DNA from: Planctomycetota bacterium | Lineage (GTDB): Bacteria > Planctomycetota > UBA1135 > GCA-002686595 | Direction: 5' to 3' | Assembly (NCBI GenBank): GCA_028278425.1 | Contig: JANQEJ010000212.1 | Location: forward strand, 1 to 39,242 | DNA length: 39,242 nt | Shown here: piece after piece, positions 28,976 through 36,294 of the stretch | Layout: each line of letters starts with the position of its first letter | How positions within the stretch are numbered: position 1 is the stretch's first letter | Translations under genes and position numbers: made by a program | Notes under the pieces: generated by a model | What the model was told of the DNA's origin: nothing | The model's database searches: none | What the model saw: the letters and a program-made list of their open reading frames with translations, nothing else

Positions 28976-30205
28976 ATGGAGAAGACGGAATCTACCACAC
29001 AAGCCTCCGACGCCATCGCCTGGGAAACGCTTGAGGAGTACATCCGGCTCGAAGTGCAGTCGACCGTCCAGGATCTGCTGGAGAGAGAAGTGAGCGAGCA
29101 TCTGGGGCGTCGTCGCTACGAGCGCCGCGATGGCCGAAGCCGTGGCTACCGCAACGGTTACGGCAAGCCGCGCAAGGTGTCGCTTTCCTGCGGGACGATC
29201 GAGGTGCGCCGCCCCCGAGTCCGGGACCTGGAGGAGCGCTTCGAGAGCCGGATCCTGCCGAAGTTCATGCGGCAGAGCACCAAGGTGCAGAGCGTGCTGC
29301 CTCAGCTCTACCTGGAGGGCCTGGCGCTTCGTGACTTCGATCGAGCCCTGCGTGGGCTCTTGGGCGAGGGAGCTCCGCTGTCGGCGAGCTCAATCGCTCG
29401 CTTGAAGGAGCACTGGCTGGAGGAGTTCGACGAGTGGAGCAACGCGCCCATCGAGGAGGAGATCGTCTACGTGTGGGCCGACGGGATCTACGTGAAGGCC
29501 GGCCTGGAGAAGGACAAGGCCGCGGTACTGGTGGTGCTCGGCGTCTCGACGGACGGCGTCAAGCGCGTGCTGGCCGTAGAACCGGGATACCGGGAGTCGA
29601 CGGAGTCGTGGAAGGAGGTGCTCTGGCACCTGAAGAAGCGCGGCATGAACGAGCCGAAGGTGGTCGTGGCGGACGGAGGGCTGGGCCTGTGGGCGGCGAT
29701 CCGCGAGCTCGGCTGGCGCTGCTGCAAGGAGCAACGCTGCTGGAACCACAAGCTCCTCAACGTCCGTGACAAGCTCCCCAAGCGTCTGCAGGACAAGGCC
29801 ACCCAGATGCTGCGCAAGATCCCGAGGTCGAGTACGAGGGAGGAGGCCGTGCTGCGCAGAGACGACTTCCTCGAGGAGTTCAAGGACTACACGAAGGCCT
29901 GCAGGAGTCTGCTCGACGACTGGGATCGCATGGTCACCTTCTACGAGCTACCCCGCGAGCACTGGCGCGGATTGCGCACCTCGAACTCGGTGGAGTCACC
30001 CTTCGCCCTCGTCCGACTGCGCACCACCGCTGCCAAGCGGTTCAAGAAGGTCGAGAACGCAACGGCGGTCCTGTGGAAGCTGCTGATGATCGCCGAGGGC
30101 ACCTTCAAGACCTACGACGCCGTACACCGCCTCAAGGACGTCGCCAACGGCGACAAGTACGTGAACGGAGACCCACTGGATACCACCCGGAGCAAGGTCG
30201 CCTGA
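28976..30205 (+). CDS. IS256-family transposase
   Basis: Transposase of 409 residues, full length for the family. The N-terminal DNA-binding region carries GRSRGYRNGYGKPRKV and VRRPRVRD, standard in this group. The DDE triad is Asp169 in VWADGIYVK, Asp233 in VVADGGLG and Glu340 in TSNSVESPFALVRLR. The RCWNHKLLNV motif (about 254-263) between the second Asp and the Glu, followed by a helical insertion, is diagnostic for IS256/Mutator-like enzymes. There is no frameshift or stop, so the element may still be mobile. The ATG at 28976 has no clear Shine-Dalgarno site. Base composition is less extreme than in the surrounding genes, in line with acquisition by transfer. Confidence 0.93.
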   Translation: MEKTESTTQASDAIAWETLEEYIRLEVQSTVQDLLEREVSEHLGRRRYERRDGRSRGYRNGYGKPRKVSLSCGTIEVRRPRVRDLEERFESRILPKFMRQSTKVQSVLPQLYLEGLALRDFDRALRGLLGEGAPLSASSIARLKEHWLEEFDEWSNAPIEEEIVYVWADGIYVKAGLEKDKAAVLVVLGVSTDGVKRVLAVEPGYRESTESWKEVLWHLKKRGMNEPKVVVADGGLGLWAAIRELGWRCCKEQRCWNHKLLNVRDKLPKRLQDKATQMLRKIPRSSTREEAVLRRDDFLEEFKDYTKACRSLLDDWDRMVTFYELPREHWRGLRTSNSVESPFALVRLRTTAAKRFKKVENATAVLWKLLMIAEGTFKTYDAVHRLKDVANGDKYVNGDPLDTTRSKVA

Positions 30206-30208
30206 TCA

Positions 30209-30221
30209 TCGTTTCCACACC
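30209..30221 (-). repeat. Right terminal inverted repeat of the IS
   Basis: Reads GGTGTGGAAACGA on the minus strand; it starts 3 bases after the transposase stop codon and pairs with the left end. Confidence 0.8.
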
Positions 30222-30436
30222 TATTGACACGACCTCCCACGACCCTGACCGTTCCCCGCAACTCCGTTCCGATACGACGGGCATCTCCGCGGTCGCATTA
30301 CGCCGGGGACTTGGAGCGGTCGAGGACGGACAACACGCGGAGACGTACTCCGTAGATTCCGATCTCCGCGGTCTCCGATAACTCCGTTCATCTCCGTGTT
30401 AAACTCCGGGCTCCGTGCCCTCCGTCCCCTCCGTGG
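30222..30436 (-). repeat. Right copy of the ACGGAG-rich inverted repeat
   Basis: Inverted counterpart of 28701-28906. The outer part (30336-30436) reads as CTCCG units on the plus strand (ATCTCCG, TCTCCG, ACTCCG, CTCCGTG) and mirrors 28701-28804. The inner part repeats CCTGACCGTTCC (30244-30255; left copy 28816-28827) and the 19-base GACGGACAAC block (30325-30343). The middle of this copy contains about 30 bases that have no match on the left. It ends 4 bases before the nnrE start codon, so it forms the whole leader region of that gene. Confidence 0.85.
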
Positions 30437-30440
30437 TCTC

Positions 30441-31124
30441 GTGAAACCCGAACCCGTCCTCACCCGCGAATCCGTCCGCGAGCTCGACCGCCAAGCGATC
30501 GAGGACTACGGCATCCCGTCCATCGTGCTGATGGAATCCGCCGGCCGCGCGTGCGCGGAGGAGGCGCTGCGGATGCTCGGCGACGCGACGGAGCCGGCGC
30601 TCGTTCTCTGCGGGCCGGGCAACAACGGCGGAGACGGACTCGTGATCGCCCGCACCCTGGTCAACCGCGGCCGCCGCGCGCGCGTCGTCTTCGTCGGTGC
30701 GCACGACAAGCTGGAGGCCGGTAGCGACGACTTCCGCACCAACCTGCGCCTCTGGCGCGGTCTCGGGGAAGCGGTCGAGGTCGTGGCGAACGAGCGCGAG
30801 GCGGTGGACCTGCCCGGGGCTCCGCTCGTCGTCGACGCGCTCTTCGGCACCGGCTTGACGCGCGAGCTCGGTCCGCCCTGGTCGTCCGCGATCGATGCCG
30901 CCAACGCGAGCGGGGCTCCGATCCTGGCCGTCGACCTTCCCAGCGGCCTCGACGCCAACACGGGGGAGGTCCTCGGCACCGCGATCCGCGCCGCGACCAC
31001 GGTGAGCTTCGTCGCGCGCAAGCCGGGCTTCGCGATCGGCGCGGGGCCGGAGCTCTGCGGTCGCGTCGTCGTCGCGGAGATCGGGATCCCGCGCTTCCTG
31101 ATCGAGCGGGAAGCGAGCCTCTGA
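30441..31124 (+). CDS. nnrE: NAD(P)H-hydrate epimerase
   Basis: Protein of 227 residues equal to the YjeF N-terminal domain. It interconverts the R and S forms of NADHX/NADPHX, damaged hydrated cofactors, so that the dehydratase can repair them. Evidence: MESAGRACAE helix, the nucleotide-binding loop GPGNNGGDG (58-66), DALFGTGL, and AVDLPSGLDANTG. The C-terminal kinase-like dehydratase domain (NnrD) found in fused bifunctional proteins is absent, so a separate nnrD must exist elsewhere. Start is set at GTG 30441, giving MKPEPVLTRESVRELD, a normal opening; an in-frame GTG at 30396 would translate the repeat and is rejected. It converges with the amidase gene. Confidence 0.88.
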   Translation: MKPEPVLTRESVRELDRQAIEDYGIPSIVLMESAGRACAEEALRMLGDATEPALVLCGPGNNGGDGLVIARTLVNRGRRARVVFVGAHDKLEAGSDDFRTNLRLWRGLGEAVEVVANEREAVDLPGAPLVVDALFGTGLTRELGPPWSSAIDAANASGAPILAVDLPSGLDANTGEVLGTAIRAATTVSFVARKPGFAIGAGPELCGRVVVAEIGIPRFLIEREASL

Positions 31125-31144
31125 CGGCGCGCTGCTCCGCGACG

Positions 31145-32791
31145 CTACAGGTTCGGGTGCTTCAGGTGATGCTCGGTGGACTCCTGCCAGCGGTGCGCGA
31201 AGCGGAGCAACCGCTCGTCTTCATACAGGCCGCCGGTGAACGAGATGCTGAAGGGCGTCCCGTCCTCGCGGAAGCCGTACGGCGCCACGACCGTCGGGTG
31301 TCCGGTCAGGTTGGTCAGCGTCAGCGCCGAGCCCGCGAAACTCGGATGCACGATCACGTCGATCCCTTCCATCACCTTTGCCATGTCCTGCATCAGGAGC
31401 GTGCGCAGCCGGTTGGCGCGGACGTACTCGACCGCCGGCACGAGGCGTGACTGGCGGAAGACGTTGGGCCAGGCCATGCGCTCCTGGCGGACGAGCTCGT
31501 CGTCGCGGCCGCTGCGGGTGAGCTCGTCGAAGGCGCACGCGGCTTCGACGTTGAGCAGGAGCATCATCTCGCTCACCGGGTAGTCGGGGAGCTCGACGGG
31601 GACGAGCTCGACGCCGAGCGCCTCGACCTGGTCGAGCACGGCGCGGTACTCCGCGGCGCGCGAATCGTCCTCGTCGTCGCTCTCCTCGAGGGCGCGCGCG
31701 AAGAAACCGACCTTCTCGACCGGCTTCTCCGGGTTGCGCGCGCCGAGGTGATAGAGCGTCGAGACGTCGCGGCGGTCCGACCCGTGGATCGCCTCGAAGA
31801 CGAGCGCGGCGTCCTGCACCGAGCGGCAGATCGGCCCGAGCTTGTCGAGCGACCACGCGAGCGCCATTGCGCCGTGACGGCTGACCCGGCCGAAGGTCGG
31901 CCGCAGGGCGGAGTTCCCGCAACGATCCGACGGCGAGACGATCGAGCCCCAGGTCTCCGAGCCGATCGCGAAGGCCACGCCGCCCGCGGCGGTGGCGGAG
32001 GAGGAGCCGGCGGAGGAGCCGCTCGAGCCCTGCTCGGGCTTCCAGGGGTTCTTGGTCGTGCCACCGAACCAGACGTCGCCCCAGGCGAGGGCGCCCAGGG
32101 TGAGCTTGGCGATCAGGACCGCGCCCGCCTCGTCCAGGCGCTCGACGACCGCGGCGTCGTGGTCGAGCTCCTGGTGCTCGTACGGCTTCGCGCCCCACGT
32201 CGTCGGGTAACCCTCCACCGCGAGCAGGTCCTTCGCGCCCCACGGGATGCCGTGCAGCGGCCCGCGCCACTCGCCGCGCGCGAGCTCCTCGTCGCGTGCC
32301 TTCGCCTGGGCCATCGCGCGCTCCTCGGTGAAGGTGATGACGCAGGAGAGCTCGCGATCGAGGTCCTCGAGGCGGCGCAGGTACATCTCGGTGAGCTCGA
32401 CGCAGCTCACCTTCTTCGAGCGGATCAACGCGGCGAGCGTCGCGAGGTCGGCGAAGGCGAGCTGCTCGAGGTCCGCCGGGCGTTCGACGTCGACCTCGGG
32501 GAGCCGCCAGGGTGCCGCCTGCGCCCAGCCGGCGCTCGCGCCGGGCCGCCCGAGCCAGGGATCGAACACGAGCGAGTTCGGGACGCCGTTCTCGAGCGAG
32601 CGCCGCTGCAGGGCCTCGAACGACCGCAGGTTGCGGACGACGCCCCGCAGCATCAGCTCGGCCTCGTCGTCGGTGTATTCGATCCCGATCACCTCGCCGG
32701 CGGTCTTGATCTGCGCTTCGTCGAGCGGGAGGTCCTCGTTCTCGTCGGGTTCCTGAACGGTCATCGCGAGGAGCAGCAGGGGGACGAGCAT
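31145..32791 (-). CDS. Exported amidase (amidase signature family)
   Basis: Amidase of 548 residues. The first 12 residues are strongly hydrophobic (LVPLLLLAM), a short signal or anchor, followed by an acidic segment. The Ser-cisSer-Lys triad of the family is complete: Lys187 in PWGAKDLL, Ser259 in SSGSSAGSSSATAAG, and the nucleophile Ser283 in GSETWGSIVSPSDRCG. The Trp before GSI replaces the common Gly. It hydrolyses an amide bond; substrate is unknown, and export suggests an extracytoplasmic amide or peptide-like compound. Start is the ATG at 32791; the longer in-frame extension to 32938 reads into the divergent gene region and lacks a signal. It diverges from the enoyl-CoA hydratase gene. 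Confidence 0.85.
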   Translation of the reverse strand: MLVPLLLLAMTVQEPDENEDLPLDEAQIKTAGEVIGIEYTDDEAELMLRGVVRNLRSFEALQRRSLENGVPNSLVFDPWLGRPGASAGWAQAAPWRLPEVDVERPADLEQLAFADLATLAALIRSKKVSCVELTEMYLRRLEDLDRELSCVITFTEERAMAQAKARDEELARGEWRGPLHGIPWGAKDLLAVEGYPTTWGAKPYEHQELDHDAAVVERLDEAGAVLIAKLTLGALAWGDVWFGGTTKNPWKPEQGSSGSSAGSSSATAAGGVAFAIGSETWGSIVSPSDRCGNSALRPTFGRVSRHGAMALAWSLDKLGPICRSVQDAALVFEAIHGSDRRDVSTLYHLGARNPEKPVEKVGFFARALEESDDEDDSRAAEYRAVLDQVEALGVELVPVELPDYPVSEMMLLLNVEAACAFDELTRSGRDDELVRQERMAWPNVFRQSRLVPAVEYVRANRLRTLLMQDMAKVMEGIDVIVHPSFAGSALTLTNLTGHPTVVAPYGFREDGTPFSISFTGGLYEDERLLRFAHRWQESTEHHLKHPNL

Positions 32792-32885
32792 GGCTTCCGT
32801 CTTCGGTTGGGGGTCACGGCTCGCGGATGGTAGAACATCCGGCCCTTTTCGCCGCCCCGACGGACTTCCCGAGAGGAATCCACGC
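32792..32885. promoter_or_regulatory. Divergent intergenic region, amidase and acyl-CoA module
   Basis: This 94-base gap must hold the start signals of both divergent genes. On the plus strand TTGGGG (32807-32812) and TAGAAC (32831-32836), 18 bases apart, form a weak promoter. The -10 sits in the loop of a GGATG/CATCC inverted repeat (32825-32840). A GAGAGGA ribosome site lies upstream of the ATG at 32886. Confidence 0.3.
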
Positions 32886-33716
32886 ATGAGCCCCCCCGCG
32901 AGCCTGACGGCCGAGACGCTGCCGAACGGCAAGGTCACCTACGCCAAGGACGGCCCGGTCGCCCTCTTCACGCTGACGAACCCGCCGGCCAACGGCTATT
33001 CGTTTGAGATGATGCGCGACCTCGACGAGGCGATCCTGCGGGCCCGCTTCGACGACGAGGTGACGGCGATCGTCATCGCCGGCGAGGGGGAGAAGTTCTT
33101 CTGCGCCGGGGCGGACATCGGGATGCTCAACGACGTCACCCCGAGCTTCAAGTACAGCTTCTGCCTGCACGCGAACGAGACCCTGCTACGGCTGGAGCAC
33201 ACGCCCAAGCTCGTCATCGCCGCGCTCGGGGGGCACTGCGTCGGCGGGGGGCTCGAGATCGCGCTCGCCTGCGACCTGCGCGTGGCGCGCAAGGGCTCGG
33301 GGCGTTGCGGGCTGCCGGAGATCTCGCTCGGGGTGCTCCCCGGAACCGGCGGGACGCAGCGGCTCGCGCGCGTGCTCGGGAAGGCCAGGGCGATCGAGAT
33401 GATGGCGACCGGCGACCTGATCGATTACGCGACGGCCGGAGAGCTCGGGTTGATCACGAAGACGATCGAGGCGGACGACGAGGCGGCCTTCCTCGGCCAG
33501 GTCCTCGAGTACGCGCGCTCGTTCGCGCCGCCCAAGAAGGCCGGGATGAGCGTCGGGCACATCAAGCGCGCCGTCCAGACCGGGGCGGAGATCCCGCTGG
33601 AGGCCGGGCTCGCGCTCGAACGCGAGCTTCAGGCGAAGCTCTTCGCGTCCGACGACGCGCGGGAGGGCATCGCCGCCTTCGTCGAGAAGCGCGACGCCGA
33701 GTTCCGGGGCCGCTGA
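32886..33716 (+). CDS. Enoyl-CoA hydratase/isomerase family protein
   Basis: Crotonase-fold protein of 276 residues. The oxyanion-hole segments are CAGADIG (73-79) and GGHCVGGGLE (115-124). Both catalytic Glu residues of true hydratases are present, Glu124 and Glu145 (in LPEISLGVLPGTGG), so it should hydrate trans-2-enoyl-CoA to 3-hydroxyacyl-CoA. ATG at 32886 follows GAGAGGA; the upstream in-frame extension overlaps the amidase start and is rejected. It is the first of three coupled genes with an MDR oxidoreductase and a 3-hydroxyacyl-CoA dehydrogenase, which together suggest short-chain acyl-CoA metabolism. Confidence 0.88.
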   Translation: MSPPASLTAETLPNGKVTYAKDGPVALFTLTNPPANGYSFEMMRDLDEAILRARFDDEVTAIVIAGEGEKFFCAGADIGMLNDVTPSFKYSFCLHANETLLRLEHTPKLVIAALGGHCVGGGLEIALACDLRVARKGSGRCGLPEISLGVLPGTGGTQRLARVLGKARAIEMMATGDLIDYATAGELGLITKTIEADDEAAFLGQVLEYARSFAPPKKAGMSVGHIKRAVQTGAEIPLEAGLALERELQAKLFASDDAREGIAAFVEKRDAEFRGR

Positions 33717-34750
33717 TGCAGGCCGCGCGACTCCACGAGCACGGCGCGCCGTCCGTGCTGAAGGTCGAGGACGTTCCCGCGCCGGAGCCGGGGCCCGGCG
33801 AGGCGCTGGTGCGCCTGCTCGGCGTGTCGGTCAACCACCTCGACCTCTGGGTGCGCCGCGGCATGCCGGGCGTGAAGATCCCGTTCCCCCGCATCCCGGG
33901 TTGCGACGGGACGGGCGAGGTGGTCGCGCTCGGCGAGGGGGCGAGCGGCGTCGAGGTCGGGCAGACCGTCGTGATCGAGCCCGGTTCTTCTTCCGGCGAG
34001 TCGGAGCACGACAAGGCCGGGAACGACCATCTCTCCGACGACTACCAGCTCCGCGGCGAGCACTTCAACGGCCTCGACTGCGAGCTCGTGGCGATCGAGA
34101 CGCGCTACCTTCTTCCGCTGCCCGACGGCGTCGATCCGCTCGCGGCAGCGGCGGTGCCGCTCGTCTTCGTGACCGCCTGGGGCATGCTCGTGTCGCGCGC
34201 CGGCTTGAAGGCGGGCGAGGACGTGCTCGTCCTCGGCGGCGCGAGCGGCGTCGGCTCCGCGGCGATCCAGATCGCGAAGGACCTCGGCGCGCGCGTCATC
34301 ACCACGGCCGGCAGCGACGACAAGCGCGCGCGCTGCGCCGAGCTCGGCGCCGACCACGTGATCGACCACGGGGACGAGGAGTGGGGCAAGAAGGTCAGGG
34401 CGCTGACCGACGGGCGCGGCGTCGACGTCGTCGTCGAGCACGTCGGCCCGGCGACCTGGGACACCTCGATGCGGGTGCTCGCGCGCAACGGACGGCTGGT
34501 GACCTGCGGGGCGACGACCGGGCCGAAGGTCGCGCTGGTCCTGCCGCACCTCTTCATCAAGAACCAGTCGGTTCTCGGCTCGACGATGGGACCGCGCAGC
34601 GCGTTCCCCACCATCTTCGCGAAGGTGGCGGCGGGCGCGTACCGCCCCGTGGTCGACCGCGTGATGCCGCTCTCCGAGATCGTCGAGGCGCACGAGCTGT
34701 TAGAGGCGCGCCGGGTGTCGGGCAAGATCGTCCTCGTTCCGGGCGAATAG
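33716..34750 (+). CDS. MDR-family NAD(P)-dependent oxidoreductase lacking the structural zinc cysteines
   Basis: Medium-chain dehydrogenase/reductase of 344 residues. The N-terminal GroES-like domain has GVSVNHLDLWVRRG and PGCDGTGEVV. The Rossmann domain has VLGGASGVGSAAIQIA for NAD(P) binding. In the lobe where zinc-type relatives have the pattern CGxCxxCxxGxxxxC, this protein reads SGESEHDKAGNDHLS (93-107): the four Cys positions are Ser93, Ser96, Asp99 and Ser107. The catalytic zinc Cys and GHE motif are also missing. It thus derives from a zinc-type ancestor but probably works without metal, like quinone or enoyl reductases. Substrate may be an acyl-CoA given its neighbours. ATG at 33716 shares one base with the hydratase stop. 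Confidence 0.85.
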   Translation: MQAARLHEHGAPSVLKVEDVPAPEPGPGEALVRLLGVSVNHLDLWVRRGMPGVKIPFPRIPGCDGTGEVVALGEGASGVEVGQTVVIEPGSSSGESEHDKAGNDHLSDDYQLRGEHFNGLDCELVAIETRYLLPLPDGVDPLAAAAVPLVFVTAWGMLVSRAGLKAGEDVLVLGGASGVGSAAIQIAKDLGARVITTAGSDDKRARCAELGADHVIDHGDEEWGKKVRALTDGRGVDVVVEHVGPATWDTSMRVLARNGRLVTCGATTGPKVALVLPHLFIKNQSVLGSTMGPRSAFPTIFAKVAAGAYRPVVDRVMPLSEIVEAHELLEARRVSGKIVLVPGE

Positions 34751-34753
34751 ACC

Positions 34754-35614
34754 ATGAAAGACGCAAGCGAGATCGAGACCGCCACCGTCATCGGCGGGGG
34801 CACGATGGGCCACGGGATCGCGCAGGTGCTCGCGATGAGCGGGATCGCCGTCCGGCTTTATGACGTCGCCGACGAAGTCCTCGACGGCGCGCTCGCGAAG
34901 GTCCGCGCGAACCTCGACAAGGGCGTCGAGAAGGGCAAGGTCGAGGCCTCCCAACGCGACGCCGCGCTCGAGCGCCTGAGCACGACCTCGGACTTCGCGG
35001 CCGCGATCGAAGGGACCGACGTGGTGATCGAGGCGGTGCCGGAGAAGATCGATCTCAAGCGCGAGCTCTTCGGGCGCCTCGGCGAGGCGCTCGGGCCGGA
35101 CGTGCTGCTCGCGACGAACACGTCGTCGCTCGTCGTCGGCGAGATCGCCGCCGCCGCGCGCCATCCCGAGCGGGTGACCGGCATGCACTTCTTCAACCCG
35201 GTCCACATCATGAAGCTGGTCGAGGTCGTGCGGGCCGAGCAGAGCTCGGGCGAGGCCGTCGCGCTCTCGATGGAGCTCGCGCGGCGCATGGGCAAGGAGC
35301 CTATCGCGGTCAAGGACAGCCCCGGCTTCGCCTCCTCGCGGCTCGGGCTCGTGATCGGCCTGGAGGCCATCCGCATGGTCGAGGACGGCGTCGCCAGCGC
35401 GGAGGACATCGACAAGGCGATGACCCTGGGCTACGGCTTTCCCATGGGGCCCCTTCGCCTCACGGACCTCGTCGGGCTGGACGTGCGCCTCTCGATCGCG
35501 GAGTACCTCTCCCGCGAGATCGGTGCGCATTTCGACCCGCCGGCGCTGCTGCGCCAGAAGGTCCAGCGCGGCGAGCTCGGCAAGAAGTCGGGTCGGGGCT
35601 TCTACGACTGGTAG
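34754..35614 (+). CDS. 3-hydroxyacyl-CoA dehydrogenase (3-hydroxybutyryl-CoA dehydrogenase type)
   Basis: Protein of 286 residues, the normal length for single-domain enzymes such as Hbd and PaaH. The NAD-binding motif is VIGGGTMGHGIAQ (12-24). The catalytic dyad His145 (GMHFFNPVH) and Glu157 (KLVEVV) is intact, as is the substrate Ser in TNTSSL. The C-terminal dimer domain follows KDSPGFASSRLG and includes MTLGYGFPMGPLRLTDLVGLD. It oxidises (S)-3-hydroxyacyl-CoA to 3-ketoacyl-CoA, the step after the hydratase encoded two genes earlier. Spacing of 3 bases from the MDR gene supports one operon. No thiolase or acyl-CoA dehydrogenase is in the window, so the pathway is incomplete here. Confidence 0.92.
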   Translation: MKDASEIETATVIGGGTMGHGIAQVLAMSGIAVRLYDVADEVLDGALAKVRANLDKGVEKGKVEASQRDAALERLSTTSDFAAAIEGTDVVIEAVPEKIDLKRELFGRLGEALGPDVLLATNTSSLVVGEIAAAARHPERVTGMHFFNPVHIMKLVEVVRAEQSSGEAVALSMELARRMGKEPIAVKDSPGFASSRLGLVIGLEAIRMVEDGVASAEDIDKAMTLGYGFPMGPLRLTDLVGLDVRLSIAEYLSREIGAHFDPPALLRQKVQRGELGKKSGRGFYDW

Positions 35615-35673
35615 CGGGCGCCCAAAATGCGCGGGTCGCGTGATCGCATTGACTCCGAGAGGAGAACTCAGGC

Positions 35674-36294
35674 ATGAGCGAAGAATGGGCCGGGGAAATC
35701 GACGAGAAGCCGAGGAAGAAGGGCGGCGTTCCCGCTTGGATCTGGTGGGGGTGCGGCATCGGGTGCCTCGCGATGATCCTGCTGGCGGTCGCCGCGGTGG
35801 GCGGGATGTTCTGGGTCGGAAAGCAAGCCGTCGACCCGGAGAAGCAGTGGGCGAACCTGCGCGAAGTGATCTACTTCGAGGAGCGTCCGCAGAACCTCGA
35901 CATCATCGGCCTCAACCTCCTCTTCATGCATCAGTACACCCTCACCAGCCACGCCGAGGGTGCGCAGGTCAACATCATGGTCTTCCGCGGGAGCGCCTCC
36001 GGCGACTTCGACGAGATGTTCAAGGAGGACCCCGCCGGCACGCCCTTCGACCTGGGAGCGCCCAAGGACCCCGAGGTCGGCGAGATGGAGCTGCAGGGTG
36101 AAACCGTGCGCTTCATCCGCTATTCGGGTCTCGGCGGGCAGCCGCTCGGCGGCGGCATGCGCATCGACCTGACCAAGCCCGGGGGCAAGGCCACGATGGC
36201 GCAGTGGCAGTACCTCGACCGCGACGCCGGCCCGCCGACCGACGAGCAGGTGCGCGACTTCTTCGAGCCCTTCGACCTTTGGAAGGACGTCTAG
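35674..36294 (+). CDS. Membrane-anchored hypothetical protein
   Basis: Protein of 206 residues with a charged cytoplasmic N-terminus (EKPRKKGG), one transmembrane helix (about 20-48, CGIGCLAMILLAVAAVGGMF) and an extracytoplasmic domain of about 155 residues with predicted beta-structure. No family is recognised. AGGAG (35660-35664) lies 9 bases before the ATG and fixes the start. The end of the domain (GGMRIDLTKPGGKATMAQW, then DEQVRDFF) resembles the same part of the next protein, so the two may be distant paralogues. The coding regions overlap slightly if the next gene starts at TTG 36279. Confidence 0.75.
   Translation: MSEEWAGEIDEKPRKKGGVPAWIWWGCGIGCLAMILLAVAAVGGMFWVGKQAVDPEKQWANLREVIYFEERPQNLDIIGLNLLFMHQYTLTSHAEGAQVNIMVFRGSASGDFDEMFKEDPAGTPFDLGAPKDPEVGEMELQGETVRFIRYSGLGGQPLGGGMRIDLTKPGGKATMAQWQYLDRDAGPPTDEQVRDFFEPFDLWKDV

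Larger units (their letters stand above)
28907..30221 (+). mobile_element. IS256-family insertion sequence, about 1315 bp
   Basis: The element is bounded by imperfect terminal inverted repeats: GGTGTGTAAACGA at the left end (28907-28919) and GGTGTGGAAACGA read inward from the right end (30221-30209), 12 of 13 matching. It encodes one intact transposase. The size and the GGTGTG tips agree with the IS256 family. No target duplication is visible: the 8 bases to the left (AACCAGAA) and right (TATTGACA) differ, although this family normally makes an 8-9 bp duplication. The element sits exactly between two inverted copies of the ACGGAG repeat. Confidence 0.85.

Noticed and set aside
28673..29101. 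Short open frames on both strands across the ACGGAG repeat and the IS left end
   Set aside because: They translate the repeat itself and have no start signals or family features.
31885..31950. Inactive amidase because of the Trp before the nucleophile Ser
   Set aside because: The Lys, cis-Ser and Ser residues are all present at the expected spacing; the ETWGSI form looks like a subfamily variant.
32790..32885. N-terminal extension of the enoyl-CoA hydratase to 32790
   Set aside because: The extra residues overlap the amidase start region, do not belong to the crotonase fold, and the ATG at 32886 has a ribosome site.
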